Positions 10,660 through 20,909 of a stretch of 64,000 nucleotides of DNA are shown piece after piece (position 1 is the stretch's first letter; each line of letters begins with the position of its first letter). The DNA is from Chionomys nivalis (Eukaryota; Chordata; Mammalia; Rodentia; Cricetidae). The position numbers were made by a program, and so were the translations under genes. Below the pieces are notes generated by a model. It was not told where the DNA came from. It saw only the letters and a program-made list of their open reading frames with translations, and made no database searches. The DNA lies in the NCBI RefSeq assembly GCF_950005125.1, contig NC_080089.1:60378915-60442914 (forward strand), given 5' to 3'.

Positions 10660-11007
10660 GTGTGTTAGTGACTCGACTCTTGGCTTCGACAAAATACCTA
10701 ATGAAGCCAGTTTAAGGGTTTCTTCTGGGTCAGGGTTCAGGCTTCCATCCATCAGGGTTGGAAAGTCACGATGGTGGGAACTTGAAACATCTGGCCATAC
10801 TGCACCAGCAGTCAAGAAGAAAAGAGAAGCCAGTCTGAGTGCTCAATTAGTCTCTCTCTTTCATTCCATCTGGGACCCCTGTCAGTGAATGGTGCTGGCC
10901 ACAGTTAAGATGGGTTTTCCCACTTTAGTTACCCAGTCTAGAAAATCTCTCATAGGCATGCCCAGAAGCTAATCTTCTCGATGATTCTAGGTCTTATCCA
11001 CCTGACC
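10660..11007 (-). mobile_element. Rodent MaLR/ERVL-type LTR, antisense
   Basis: Blocks 'tgtgttagtgac', 'cgacaaaatacc', 'gtgggaacttgaaacatctgg', 'gtgaatggtgctggccac', 'aagatgggttttcccactt' and 'ctctcataggcatgcccag' run in the same order as the elements at 5926-6275 and 46433-46985. Confidence 0.7.
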
Positions 11008-11513
11008 ATACTGTCACAGGTCCACCCAGGAAACCCAGCAGCATTTTCCTTCCAGGGCACCCTACACCACTGCTCACAAAGGCCCTAAGCTATTGAGCAC
11101 AGCCGGCTTCAGGCCTAATCTGGGGTTCTACCTTGTACCCTAGAAATACCCTCCACCAAACTAGGCATGGGTTCCAGCTTACCACAGCAGCCCAGGGAGT
11201 GTGTGGATTGGAATGCTGCCCTCTGAGCACCTTGAGCGACCTTGCTGAGCACCGATGGGTGATTAGCTCTCATCAGCGCTAGTGTTAATATGAAAATCAC
11301 TACAATTAAGGCTGCCAGCTTGGCCTGGTTCTGTGCTGAAGAGGCTGTGTGTAGCTCCAGGAAAACACCCTGAACTGCCACCCACCCCACCTGATAGAAG
11401 AGCTTCATGCCCTTTCTGGCCTCCCTCTCCCCTCTCCAGAGTGGGGGTGCTAAGGCCAAGATCTCTGGGCGTAGTTGAATGAGGTCATTTTTGGTGGTGA
11501 TTTGGGGTTTTGG
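11008..11513. other. Unique DNA, no feature recognised
   Basis: Single-copy-looking sequence. A 114-codon minus-strand frame (11115-11459) includes a hydrophobic stretch near residues 50-65 but has no recognisable family and no supporting context. Confidence 0.5.
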
Positions 11514-11585
11514 TTTTTTTTTTTTGTTTTTTTTTTTGTTTTTTTTTTTTTTTTGCTTTGTGTGTGTGTGTGTGTGTGTGTGTGA
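11514..11585. repeat. Poly-T with G interruptions, then (GT)n
   Basis: A T-run broken by single Gs (11514-11554) merges into an alternating GT tract ending near 11585. It could be the antisense tail of a lost SINE, but no SINE body adjoins it. Confidence 0.9.
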
Positions 11586-11690
11586 GTGAGCAATTTACCA
11601 TTTGCACCTTCAAAATAGAGTGCAACTGGCTAATTGCCATGGCAATTAGGTAATTGCAGGTGCAATTAGCATCTTTCTAGCAAGGCAGGA
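11586..11690. promoter_or_regulatory. Homeodomain-motif cluster with 20-bp perfect palindrome
   Basis: ctaattgccatggcaattag at 11630-11649 is its own reverse complement over all 20 bases. With the adjoining 'taattgcagg' and 'gcaattagc', four TAATTG/CAATTA homeodomain cores lie within about 40 bp (11631-11669), preceded by 'agtgagcaatttaccatttg'. No repeat is recognised in this short block. An enhancer-like role is inferred from motif density only. Confidence 0.4.
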
Positions 11691-12248
11691 AGGGGAGAGG
11701 AGGGGACAAGGAAAGGAATTGAAGGCAGCAGCAAGAGCCTGCAAGACAGGTGAATGGAGAAGACAAAAGCACACCAGCCAAAGAACCAGGACCGTCAGAA
11801 AAAAGAAAGAGGCGTACACAAAGCAGAAATGAACCAGTTGGCCTAGTCCCTTCCTGGAGGAGACAAAGAGGCCCATAGCGTAGCTGGGTGAAACAGGGCA
11901 GCTGTGGGCTTCCCGGGAGGAAGGGGGATTTGCAGGCTGAGCCTGGAGAAGGCTTCCACAGCAGATGCAGGGAGCCCTGTATCCTGTGGGTCTTAGAGCA
12001 TCTGCAAAGGTCAGGGAGGTGGGAGAGGCAGATATCCATACAGGTACCTACCCGCTGTACCATTCCCAGTCCACAGAGTTTAATACTGGAGCCACGAGAC
12101 ACACACATGGCATGTCTATTCCGATTAAGAAACTGGTGGTTTAATGTTATTGTGTTGGATGTGTTTAACTGACAACTAAACATAACCTAGAACCTTCTAG
12201 GAGAGCCTCAAAGAGAAATTATCTAGATCAAGCTGGTCTGTGAGCACA
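11691..12248. other. Unique DNA, no feature recognised
   Basis: Overlapping frames of up to 168 codons (11677-12183, minus) have no domain. No repeat was recognised until the LTR at 12249. Confidence 0.5.
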
Positions 12249-12609
12249 TCTGGGATTCCCCTCTGTATGCTGTGAATATCATTGGTTAATAAAGGAACTG
12301 CTTTGGGCCTATAGCAGAGCTATAGCGGAGCAGAGCTACGTGGAGAAAACTAAACTGAATGTTGGGAGGAAGAAGGGCAGAGTAAGAGAGAAGCCATATA
12401 GCCCTGCTGGAGCTGGATGGAACTTAACTCGGTAAGCTACAGCCACGTGGTGATATACGAATTAATAAAAATGGGTTAAATTAATATGTAGGAGTTAGCC
12501 AATAAGGAGCTAGAGCTAATGGGCCAAGCAGTGATTTAATTAATACTGCTTCTGTGTGATTATTTCGGGACTAAGCAGCCAGGAACCAACAAGCGACCTC
12601 CTTACTACA
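12249..12609 (+). mobile_element. Solo LTR of a rodent endogenous retrovirus
   Basis: A LTR of about 360 bp with 'gtgaatatcattggttaataaagg' near the start, 'gatatacgaattaataaaaatgggttaa' and 'gggccaagcagtgatttaat' in the middle, and 'gtgtgattatttcggga' ending in ...ctaca. The minus-strand element at 42901-43274 shares the segments 'cattggttaat', 'atgggttaa/atgggttag', 'aatgggccaagcagtg' and 'ttatttc'. No internal viral coding sequence is present. It may relate to the rodent mys/ERV2 group, but the subfamily is not certain. Confidence 0.75.
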
Positions 12610-12610
12610 A

Positions 12611-12681
<71 letters not shown>

Positions 12682-12762
12682 CATACATACATACATACAT
12701 ACATACATACATAGATACATAGATACATAGATACATAGATAGATACATAGACAGACAGACAG
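12610..12762. repeat. (GATA)n/(CATA)n/(GACA)n microsatellite
   Basis: A long clean GATA run passes into ATAC, mixed GATACATA and GACA units. It begins exactly at the LTR's 3' end. The Tyr/Ile/Ser/Cys-rich frames on the minus strand are artefacts. Confidence 0.98.
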
Positions 12763-12799
12763 TTGAGTACAAGCAAGCAGGAGGAATACATGCATTAAT

Positions 12800-12975
12800 G
12801 TCTTTCTGCTCCTGGCTGTTGATGTGATGTGAGCAGCTTTCTCAAGCTGTGAATTTCCTGCGTGCTGGCCTAGAACCCTGACTGGAACCTGGAACCATAA
12901 GCAAAAATCAACCCTTTAAGTTGCTTGTTGTCAGAGTGTTTAATCCCAGCAACAGAACTAAAGCTAAAACAATTA
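12800..12975 (+). mobile_element. 3' part of a MaLR/ERVL-type LTR
   Basis: 'gaacctggaaccataagcaaaaatcaaccctttaag' then 'ttgcttgttgtcagagtgtttaatcccagcaacagaac' matches the typical polyadenylation-proximal end of rodent LTRs of this group, as seen in reverse at 46703 and 63240. The 5' half is missing on the microsatellite side. Confidence 0.6.
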
Positions 12976-13612
12976 TTGCTGACGTTGAACTTCCAAGTGC
13001 TACCTAGACCACTATAATAGAGCCACACAGGGCTCTGGAGCAAGGAGATGAGGCTCAGAAGACAGGCAAGGCCTCCAAGACAGCTGCCTTTCTCCCCGCA
13101 TAAGTCCTTGGGAACATAGCCCCAGATATAGGGAACCTGTGGGAGAGTTGGGAGGAATGGGCAGGGCACTGTGGGCTTCGGCGTAGACTTGTCTGCATGG
13201 TACACCCAGTGAAGGGCTCAGTTCATCACTGCAAAATAAGGCCTGAGACCCTGACCTCAGACTTAAAGCCAACCCAGGACCCCGTCTGCCTTCACAAGCT
13301 TTCAGAAGGACCACATGGGTCAACAGCGCTGCTGTACTCTGGCTCAAATAAAGTCATACTCTGACACACAAGTACACTCGAGGTCCCACGGTCACCTTTG
13401 GAAGCTCACATATATGCACACTCATCCTCAAGCACACACACACATGTATTCAGGCATACACATACATCACATACATGCATCTCACACATGAATGATGTTA
13501 GGCAGCTATGTGGTCGTGGTGTGGTAGAGATGAAGGGGGGCTGTCTGGCTGTCTGCAGATACAGGAGGCTATGGGAGTCAAGATCACCCTCGGTACCAGT
13601 GAATGTCAACCA
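12976..13612. other. Unique DNA with CA-rich stretch
   Basis: 13400-13490 is CA/CATA-rich and imperfect. The rest shows no recognised feature. Confidence 0.5.
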
Positions 13613-13684
13613 CTGTCTTGTTAATTTTTCTCGCTGTGACAAAATTCCCGGCCAAACCAACTTCAGGAAGGAAGGATTGATTCA
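13613..13684 (-). mobile_element. Short antisense LTR end
   Basis: 'cttgttaatttttctcgctgtgacaaaattcccggcc' and 'caacttcaggaaggaaggattgattc' correspond to the antisense start of the LTR family also seen at 63232 and 46433. Only about 70 bp remains. Confidence 0.55.
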
Positions 13685-14351
13685 TTGACAAGGAATATTA
13701 ACGAGCCCACGACAAAGCCCCAAAGTCCTACTTTTTGCCAAGAGCAGTCAGTGGCTCGTAATCCTTTCTTCACTCTAGAGTGGAAAGGCTGTGGCCAAGC
13801 TAGAGCTGGGAGCATCAGACAGAGTGTTGGGAGTGTTAGGACCCCATCCTGGCCATGGAGACCCTACCTCCCTCCTTTCCCCACCTCCCATCCACCCTTT
13901 GATTTGCAAACCCAGTCTCCCTGATCTCTGTCGCCATTGTCTTCCTCTCTCTCCCCTCCCTTGTTCCATCTTTCTCCTTCCCCCAGCAGTACCTGACTCC
14001 CCCATTCACCCTGCTGTGTCAGAGAGACCAAACCTTCTGACCCACATGGAAACCCAAATCAAGGGATTCCAAAGGGGGCCTTTGACTATGGGTCTTTGAC
14101 AGTGACACTAGGAGGGATGTGATGGCCCCCAACAGAGCAAGGGCAGGTTTTGTGAGTGACAAAGGGTGAAAGCCCTCAAGGAGGCATGATCAACCCATGG
14201 CCCATGTGTCAAATGGGGCGCAGGATAGGTATGAATGCAGCCCACACAAAATCATAAGCTTAAATCATTATGAGATTTTCACCTCAATTGAGCAGTTCTC
14301 AAGCATGGCCTTTGTAGATGATGTTATATGGTGATGTTCACAGGCCAGACT
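13685..14351. other. Unique, C-rich DNA
   Basis: Pyrimidine-rich at 13850-14000, giving overlapping open frames of about 100 codons with no domains. No repeat was recognised. Confidence 0.5.
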
Positions 14352-14540
14352 CTGGAGCAGGCCATCAGCCCAGAAGGTAAAGGTACTTGCCACCTTGCAA
14401 TGCAAGCCTAATGACCTGAATCTGGTTCCTAGAACCCACACAAAGGTAGAAGGGGAGAACCAACTCCACTCGCTCTCTGACTTCTACATATATACTGTGT
14501 CATGGGCCCCCACCTCACATACACACTAATAAAGAAAATA
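14352..14540 (+). mobile_element. B2/B3-type tRNA SINE, old
   Basis: 'aaggtacttgccaccttgc ... gcctaatgacctgaatctgg' is a decayed tRNA-like head. It is followed by 'cccacacaaaggtagaaggggagaaccaactcc' and an AATAAAG end. Confidence 0.65.
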
Positions 14541-15927
14541 CCATGATGTGAGTACTCCATATACACATACGTGTGTGTGTGTTTGTGTGTGTGTGTGCAT
14601 TCACACAAATGCTTTCTAGCCTGGAGACTAGAGGGGGCTGTGAGATGATCACCTTCCTGTCTGGACTGCAGGTGCCCTTCACTGTCTAGTTTCAGTGTGT
14701 AGAAGCATGAGAGATGCTCAGAGCAGCTGGCCTTCACTTAGACTGCCCATAGTCTTACTGGCGGCAGGGCACTGCGGCTAACCCCAAGGTATGGACAGAG
14801 GTCCCCTCCTTCCCCCTGGAATCTTGTAAGATCACAAGTCCTCCAGGGTCTTCTGTGCTTCTCCTACAGGGCTTGAAACAGATGTGGGCACAAAGGGCCA
14901 AGCCCCACCGAGATGGCCTCAAGGTCAGTCCATCTGACTACTCCCTATGGGTGATCTGTGCAAGGCCAGGCAGATGAGCGTCACAAGCCTGAGACTTATA
15001 CCAGGACGAGGAGGAGGAGAGAGAGAGCAGGTGACAGGAGGACCGTGGTGCCACGCCTTCAATACCGAATCTGCTTGCCTCTGGGACTGTCCCACCTCTC
15101 ACACTCCAGTCTTAAGGTGAACATCCTCTTTTTCTACCCCACACACAGAGAGAAAATTAATTCTCTCCAATGAGAAGAGGATTTTGTAAAGGACTTCCAG
15201 TTGATCTCATAATCAGCCTCTGCATGAATAAGAAACTCAAACCTGCAGGGTCCGTAGTCAGAACTCAGTTCTAAAGGCATCTTCCACGACTGGCCATGGG
15301 AGCCCATCGCCCTCTCAGCTGCTACGCAAAACAACATGGGAGCCCCATCCACAGCTGCCCTTGCAGAGGGGCCCAGCAGCTGCCTCCCTGCCCCACAGAA
15401 CCCAACTGCACCTGCTTCTCCACCAGCCTGACTGCATGGGAAGAAAGACCTACAGGCCAGAGCCCAGGTCACACCACTGTACCCTGACTACCAGTGAGGC
15501 AGAAAAACAAATGGCACCACCCAGGGACTGGGGTGGGAAATTCCCAGGCAGAGGCAAAGCTATGCCCCAGTAACCAGGAGGGCAGCCAAACACCTGGTTC
15601 TCCGCATAGGCTGCCCACAAGGCCAAAAGCCTGCCCTGGCCACTCACCTCCCCTCACCATCACTAAGGAACCAGGCCTGCTGCTGCATTGGGCTCTAACA
15701 GTGGCAAGGCATCAAGAGACCACAGGCTGTGACCTTCTGGTGACATTTGGCTCAGACTGGAGCTGAGTTGGTACTACCGTGATGCCTCAGACTCAGAAAC
15801 ACAGCCCCTACACGCTACCTGTGGGAAAACACTGATGGGGCACCTAGATCAGGTGTCAGAGTTCAGACCAGTAGGGAATGGTCAACCCCAGACGTCACCA
15901 TACTGCTCATTCCAGCGGTGCCAGTGG
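14541..15927. other. Unique DNA with short (GT)n
   Basis: GT run at about 14571-14598. A purine block 'gacgaggaggaggagagagag' lies near 15004. Otherwise no feature is supported. Several 60-110 codon frames overlap each other. Confidence 0.5.
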
Positions 15928-16100
15928 TGATGTTTACTGAGTATTTGCTGAATGTCCAGCGCTCTTCTGAGTACCTTTCCCTGACAGTTCTCAAAGGGAC
16001 ATTAGGAATTATGAGCTGTAGAACAACTGAATAACTCACCTGGGACCACCCAGCTAGGAAGGGCAGGACTAGCCTAGACTGCAGACTCGAGCCCTTCAGG
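15928..16100 (+). mobile_element. MIR
   Basis: Order 'gatgtttactgagtatttgctgaatgtcc', 'gcgctcttctgagtacctttcc', 'ctgaataactcacctgggaccacccagctagg' and 'ctgcagactcgagccc' follows the MIR consensus from the start to near its 3' end. Confidence 0.75.
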
Positions 16101-17547
16101 CTTTCTAGCGTCTTCTCTCAGGTAGTTTATTTTTCTTCCTCTAAAATACAAGTGCCAGGTAGACAAGAGACCCAGGTTTGTGGTTAGCGACTGAGCTTGC
16201 CATTCTGTTTTCCTTCCTGAGAGCTGGGCTGTTTGTTAGCATCTCCAAATTTCAGCTTTCCCACCTGCGAGAGAGAGCACTGAGGGCCATGTGCAGGAAT
16301 GTTGTGGGAACAATGAAGTTGTTGGGGTCCAGCAGGTGCTTAGGAAGTGTAGAGTCAGATTGAAGTCAAGCTCGGGTCCTTCTGATAGCCCCTGGGACAA
16401 GGGAGTTGTGTGGGTCTCTATCCTTCCTCCCCAAATGCCTGTTAATCTTAGAAGCTCTGTGGTATGGGGACAAGAGTCCAGCTTCCTCTTCCACAGGGAT
16501 GTCCTTGCCAGGCATCCTGTAGATCACCTACTCTGTGTCCCCCGAAGCCAACCCTGATGCACCTTCACAGTCTCTGTGTCTTTACGTTACTCTCTTTCCT
16601 CCTGTCCCCAGGAAGCAGCCGTGTGCCCTCCACACTCTGGGCTCCAGGAACCCTCAGGAGCTTGTCAAGTCTCACCAGAAAAAGGCAGCCTAGGTCTCTC
16701 AAAGGGGATCAAAGATATTTAGGCTGGGAGGAGGGGTGCATTTTGAAAAGTCCCTAGGGTCAGAGGAAAGAACCTTACTCCTCAGAATGTAATTTGTATC
16801 ACTCCTACTAAGCTACAGCAGCTGCCCGGAACGATGAGGACACATGGAGTAAAAGTATGGCGGTGGAACTCTGTGATTGACTGGTGATGTCTGCCTCAGA
16901 CCTGGGATAGGCACATTGGATATATTTGCCATTCGAAATACAAATATCTATTACTGAGTTCCCAACTCCACTCTTTCTTTTCCAGCCTTCTCTCCTCTGC
17001 GCCCCATCCCTAGTTCCCTAGAACGAAGAGTCTAAAACCTTGTCCAAAAAGAACCCCCACATGGCCCCAACTAGTAGTTAACTGTTTTGTTCTCCCAAAG
17101 GATGAGCATGCCATCCAGGGATGTTCAGTCTGGCCGGTATAGCCAATCAAGAGGCCTTTGGCAATGTACAGAGATGGTTTTGGTTGTTAACACTGGAAGG
17201 GGAGGGACAATGTTCTCCAGGGTGGAAGGAAACTAAGGACATTGTTGAGTATGCAGCAAGGAACGGGATGAAATTACCTGGTCTGGACTGCACAGAGAAG
17301 GAGAAACCCAGAACTTCCTCACCCTCTCTAGAATGCCTTGTTGTTCTCTACACCCCTGACCTCCTACACTAGAGCCAACCCCTGCCCCCTCCCTCACAGC
17401 CTCCTCTGCCTCTGAGATAACTCCGCCCTGCGGTGTGTTTCAGGACTTCCCTTTATCCCAGGCCTCTCCTCCCACCCCAGCCTTCCACATGCAGAATCTC
17501 CTTCCAGGATGCAGACAGTAGCTACTGTTCCTGCCTGAAGCTGGGAT
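16101..17547. other. Unique DNA
   Basis: No gene recognised. 17120-17260 contains 'gagatggttttggttgttaacactgg', weakly reminiscent of an old hAT-type (MER5-like) fossil, but too little remains to call it. Confidence 0.45.
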
Positions 17548-17700
17548 TGAAGCTCAGTGTGGTGACTCAGGCCTGAAATCCCAGCACTAGGGACCCTGAA
17601 TCTGGAAGATGACCACTTGAGGCAAGCCTGGTCTACAGAGTGAGTTGATGGCCAGCTTGGACTAAAGAGCTGCTGCGTTGTGTGTCAGAATAGCTAAAAC
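17548..17700 (+). mobile_element. Old B1-type SINE
   Basis: 'gctcagtgtggtgactcaggcctgaaatcccagcac ... gaggcaagcctggtctacagagtgagttgatggccag' is a diverged B1 (PB1/B1F-like) ending in 'aaaac'. Confidence 0.75.
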
Positions 17701-17702
17701 AA

Positions 17703-17850
17703 GGTGGAGATGGAAAGATGGCTCAGTGGCTAAAAGCCCTTGTGGGCTGTGCTTCCAGAAGACCCAAGTTTAGTTCACAATATCCTCTGGGCCTTATATC
17801 AAAGGACCCAGGCTTCCTGCACTGTGCCCTCCTCTGTCACCAGCAGTTAC
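17703..17850 (+). mobile_element. Decayed B2/B3 SINE
   Basis: 'gatggaaagatggctcagtggctaaaagcccttg' is a tRNA-like A-box head, and 'gacccaagtttagttcac' is the decayed B box. The 3' half is no longer recognisable. Confidence 0.55.
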
Positions 17851-17929
17851 TTTTGTGGAGTATATGTGTTTGTATGTTTTGGTGTACACCTGTGTGTGTG
17901 TTCATCTGCACTGGCAGAAGTCGGAGGAC

Positions 17930-18336
17930 TTGGCTATTCTGTTCTAACAGTCTCCATCTTATTCCAGTAAGAAGGTAGACTTACCCAGTGATTGCCCTTT
18001 CTCCTCCAATTCACGGTGTTGGGACTTACAGTAGTCCCACGAGACTTTTTTTTAATATAAATTTATTTATTTTTATGTGCACTAGTGTTTTTGCCTTCAT
18101 ATATGCCTGTGTGAGGGTGTTGGATCTCCTGGAACTGGAGTCACATGTGAGCTGCCATGTGGGTGCTAGGAATCGAACCCTGGTCCTCTGGAAGAGGAGT
18201 CAGTGATCTTAACCACTGAACCATCTCTCCAGTCCTCCCCTCATGAGACTTTTTATGTGACGGTGGGGATTTGAACTCAAGTCATCCATCATGCATGCAA
18301 AGTAGAATACGCACTAAGCCATCCCCCCAGTCCCTG
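17930..18336 (-). mobile_element. Old B4-type SINE split by a younger SINE
   Basis: The right part, 'gatttgaactcaagtcatcc ... gcaaagtagaatacgcactaagccatccccccagtccc' (18268-18336), is the antisense tRNA-like head of a B4-type SINE. The left part (about 17930-18050) is weak. The SINE at 18051-18238 separates them, with near-identical flanks 'cacgagactttt' and 'catgagactttt'. Confidence 0.45.
18051..18238 (-). mobile_element. B3/B2 SINE, antisense, nested
   Basis: Antisense order 'ctggaactggagtcacatg', 'gtgagctgccatgtgggtgc', 'gaatcgaaccctggtcc' and 'cttaaccactgaaccatctctccag'. Direct repeats at about 18039-18050 and 18242-18253 differ at one base, which supports insertion by target-primed reverse transcription. 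Confidence 0.85.
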
Positions 18337-18639
18337 GCTACACCCTTCCTGAGCAGCTTCTGTTCTGTTTTCTCCCCACGAGCCTGGGCTCTTCTGTCCC
18401 TGTGTGGTCAGGGTCCTGTAGAATGCCCTGCAGTGCCTAGCAAAGAGCCGTGCCGGCAGGTTCACTGTGATGTCCTCAGTAGGCTTGCCGATGAGTGATG
18501 ACATTTGTCAAGCGGGAGCCCAGGTCTGCAGTGAGGAGGGGAGGAGAGGGGAGTTCACTGCCTGCCACTGCCAGGCTGGCTGAGTGGTCTTGACAAGCAG
18601 GAGGGACGGCTAAGAAGACCCATCGTCCTCTGCACTTTA

Positions 18640-19090
18640 AAAGGCCAGCGCCCCTCCCGGAATCTCTCCTTGGAGACCTGCTAAAATAATACATTTAGAC
18701 CTGCCAGCCCCAATCGCTTCCGTCTGTCAGGCTCCCTGTAAATAGCACTTCGTAGCCGAGCCAGGGAAAATACGATTCCAAGCAGCATGGGGGCAATCAT
18801 ACATCAATCGAAGAAAAACATTTTCCCCTTTCTTTCCACCAGCCCCCATAATTGCATTTTAAAACCATTCCTGTGTTTCTGGGAGACACCACGGTACCTG
18901 TTGCTTTTTAACTCGGAGCCGAGAGGCGCGGCAGAATGAGGCTAAACACAGCAAAGTTATTTTGATTTATTTTCCAACGTTGGAATCGGGAGCTTGCTGC
19001 GGGATTCAGCTGCGGGAAGACGAGCTGATGAAAATGTATTTCTTCCCATCGTTACTCTTTTAAATAGATGGGAGTTTTATTCTTGCTTTT
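18640..19090. promoter_or_regulatory. Candidate conserved noncoding element (developmental-enhancer-like)
   Basis: 450 bp free of any recognised repeat. It has many homeodomain-type words ('aataatacatttag', 'cataattgcattttaaa', 'tttgatttattttcc'), a 'caatcatacatcaatcg' stretch that fits PBX/HOX-like half-sites, and unusually many retained CpGs next to AT-rich runs ('cggagccgagaggcgcgg', 'gctgcgggattcagctgcggg'). Such texture is common in deeply conserved vertebrate enhancers. Conservation itself was not tested. Confidence 0.4.
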
Positions 19091-19422
19091 TTTTTTTGCC
19101 ACTTTGCTGTGCTAGACTGAGCTTTATGACACCCTGGTATGCTGGCATCGGCTTCTGGATAGCGACATCAGCTGTCCTGTCCTTTGGTTTGCTGCCTGGC
19201 CCGTGCAGCATGCCCTGTGGTGTTCTTGTGTCTAGGGGGACAGCTGAAGCTGGAAGGGTTAAGTGGTACCCGTTCGTTCAGAAATTGAGTAGATGACCCC
19301 CTCCTCAGGCCTGGGAATCTCCACATATCTAGATGGGGACCTTCGGGGCCGTGCTCCCAATAGAGCTACTTGGCAGCCCAGGCTCAGGGGTTGCCATGGA
19401 GACATTGTTATTAACAAGTCTG
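19091..19422. other. Unique DNA
   Basis: No repeat recognised. A 100-codon frame (18994-19296, plus) starts inside the candidate element and has hydrophobic stretches but no known family. Confidence 0.5.
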
Positions 19423-19799
19423 CTCTAGTTTGCTTTCTGTTGCTGTGGTGAAACACTACACTGACCAAAAGCATCTTGGGGGAGGAAAGGATTTATTTGG
19501 TTTCCACTTCCAGGTCACAGTCTATCACTAAGGGAAGGGAAGGCAGGAATCCAGAGCAGAAACCATGGAGGAATGCTGCTTGCTGGCTGGTTTTCTGCCT
19601 TGCTAGCTTTCTTAAAAGCCCAGGTCCACCTGCCTAGGGATGGAGCCACTCACAGTGGGCTGCCCCCCTGATATCAAATATCAAATCATCATTTAAGATA
19701 ACCTCTCACAGACATGGTCTCAGGTCAGTTTGACCCAAATCTTCTTCCCAGGTGATGCTAGGTTGTAGCAAATTGACAATAAAAACTAACCAGGACAGC
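19423..19799 (-). mobile_element. MaLR-type (MT/ORR1-like) LTR, antisense
   Basis: 'ttgctttctgttgctgtggtgaaacac', 'gaccaaaagcatcttggggg', 'ggatttatttggtttccacttccaggtcacag', 'gcccaggtccacctgcctagggatgg' and 'gcaaattgacaataaaaactaaccagga' form an essentially full-length antisense copy. The plus-strand copy at 55285-55637 carries the complementary blocks. Confidence 0.75.
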
Positions 19800-20419
19800 A
19801 GCTAATGGCAGGTTTGTGCTGGCCCCGGAGATGTCCCACCATGGCCCAGATACTCTGAGATCCTAGAGTATAAAGTAGCAATGTCAGGCCAGTCCTGTAA
19901 GTACACTCACGGTCTCTTTTCTAGAAAACATGTAACCCCAGCAAGCCACTCAGTCCACTGAAGTTTAGGTCCCTGATGCCCATGGCACTTTCTGCAGGAG
20001 GTGATGGGGATTTAGCAATATAACCCAAGGAATGGCTCAGAGCTGTGCTCAGATCAGAGGGCATGGTAAAGCTGACCATGATCTCTGTTTATTCCTTGGA
20101 AGCACAGAAGGACTTGATCTCCAGATAAAGACCATGGGGTCTCAAATGCCACTTAAGTTCCTTTCCTCTGTACCATGTCATTAAACAAGTTCTTGCTTGT
20201 ACTGATCCCAAGCCCTTGAAGTATCCCTCCTCTCTGGTCCTCAAAACAGATGCTCTAACCCCCAAACCTGGCTTATACAACACCCAGGAAGCTGTGTGAG
20301 CACCCGGGCTCGCCTGGGCCTGCTCTCTGACATTGACTGCTGCTATGGAGCACCATGGATCTGACTATTTCTTTGTTTCTACGCATCTATTAATTTAGTA
20401 TGTGTGACATAGTTCTTGT
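19800..20419. other. Unique DNA
   Basis: No repeat or gene recognised. Confidence 0.5.
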
Positions 20420-20728
20420 TAGTGTGTGTGTGTGTGTGTTGTGTTCGGGTAGATGCCAGAGGTCCACACTGGGTGTCTTTCTTGAATGCTTTTTGCCTTA
20501 ATTTTTGAGACAAGGGCTCTCACTGAACCTGGAGCTTGCTGATTCAGCTAGAAAGGCTGGCCAGGGAGCTCCAGGGACCTTCCTGTGCCTGCTGCCCAGT
20601 GCTGGGATCACAGATTTGTACTGCCACACTGTCATGGGCTTTTTATGTGGGTGGAGCAGAGGTTCCAAACTTGGGTCCTCCTTCCAAGGCAAGTACTCCA
20701 CTGACTTCTTAACCTGTAGCTCCTGGTT
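20420..20728 (-). mobile_element. B4A-type composite SINE, antisense
   Basis: GT run at 20422-20439, 'gatgccagaggtccacactgggtgtctttctt', 'tttttgagacaagggctctcactgaacctggagc', 'cagtgctgggatcacag', then 'ggcaagtactccactgac'. This is the standard antisense order of the B4A composite. Confidence 0.75.
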
Positions 20729-20871
20729 TTTTGATCTCAGCCTAGCCTCTTCTCAGGTCTGTTTCTATACTAGACAACAGAGGGGGAGAGGCCACTCAGG
20801 AACAGCCAGTGAGGGATGGAGACACTAGGAAAGCTGCCTTCCCAAGGAGGCAGATGCTGTGAACACATGCA

Positions 20872-20909
<38 letters not shown>

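Noticed and set aside
11115..11459. Small membrane protein candidate on the minus strand
   Set aside because: One hydrophobic stretch in an isolated 114-codon frame without homology or splice context does not support a gene.
17120..17260. MER5-like hAT fossil
   Set aside because: Only one phrase ('gatggttttggttgttaacactgg') resembles it. Too short and unsupported at both ends.
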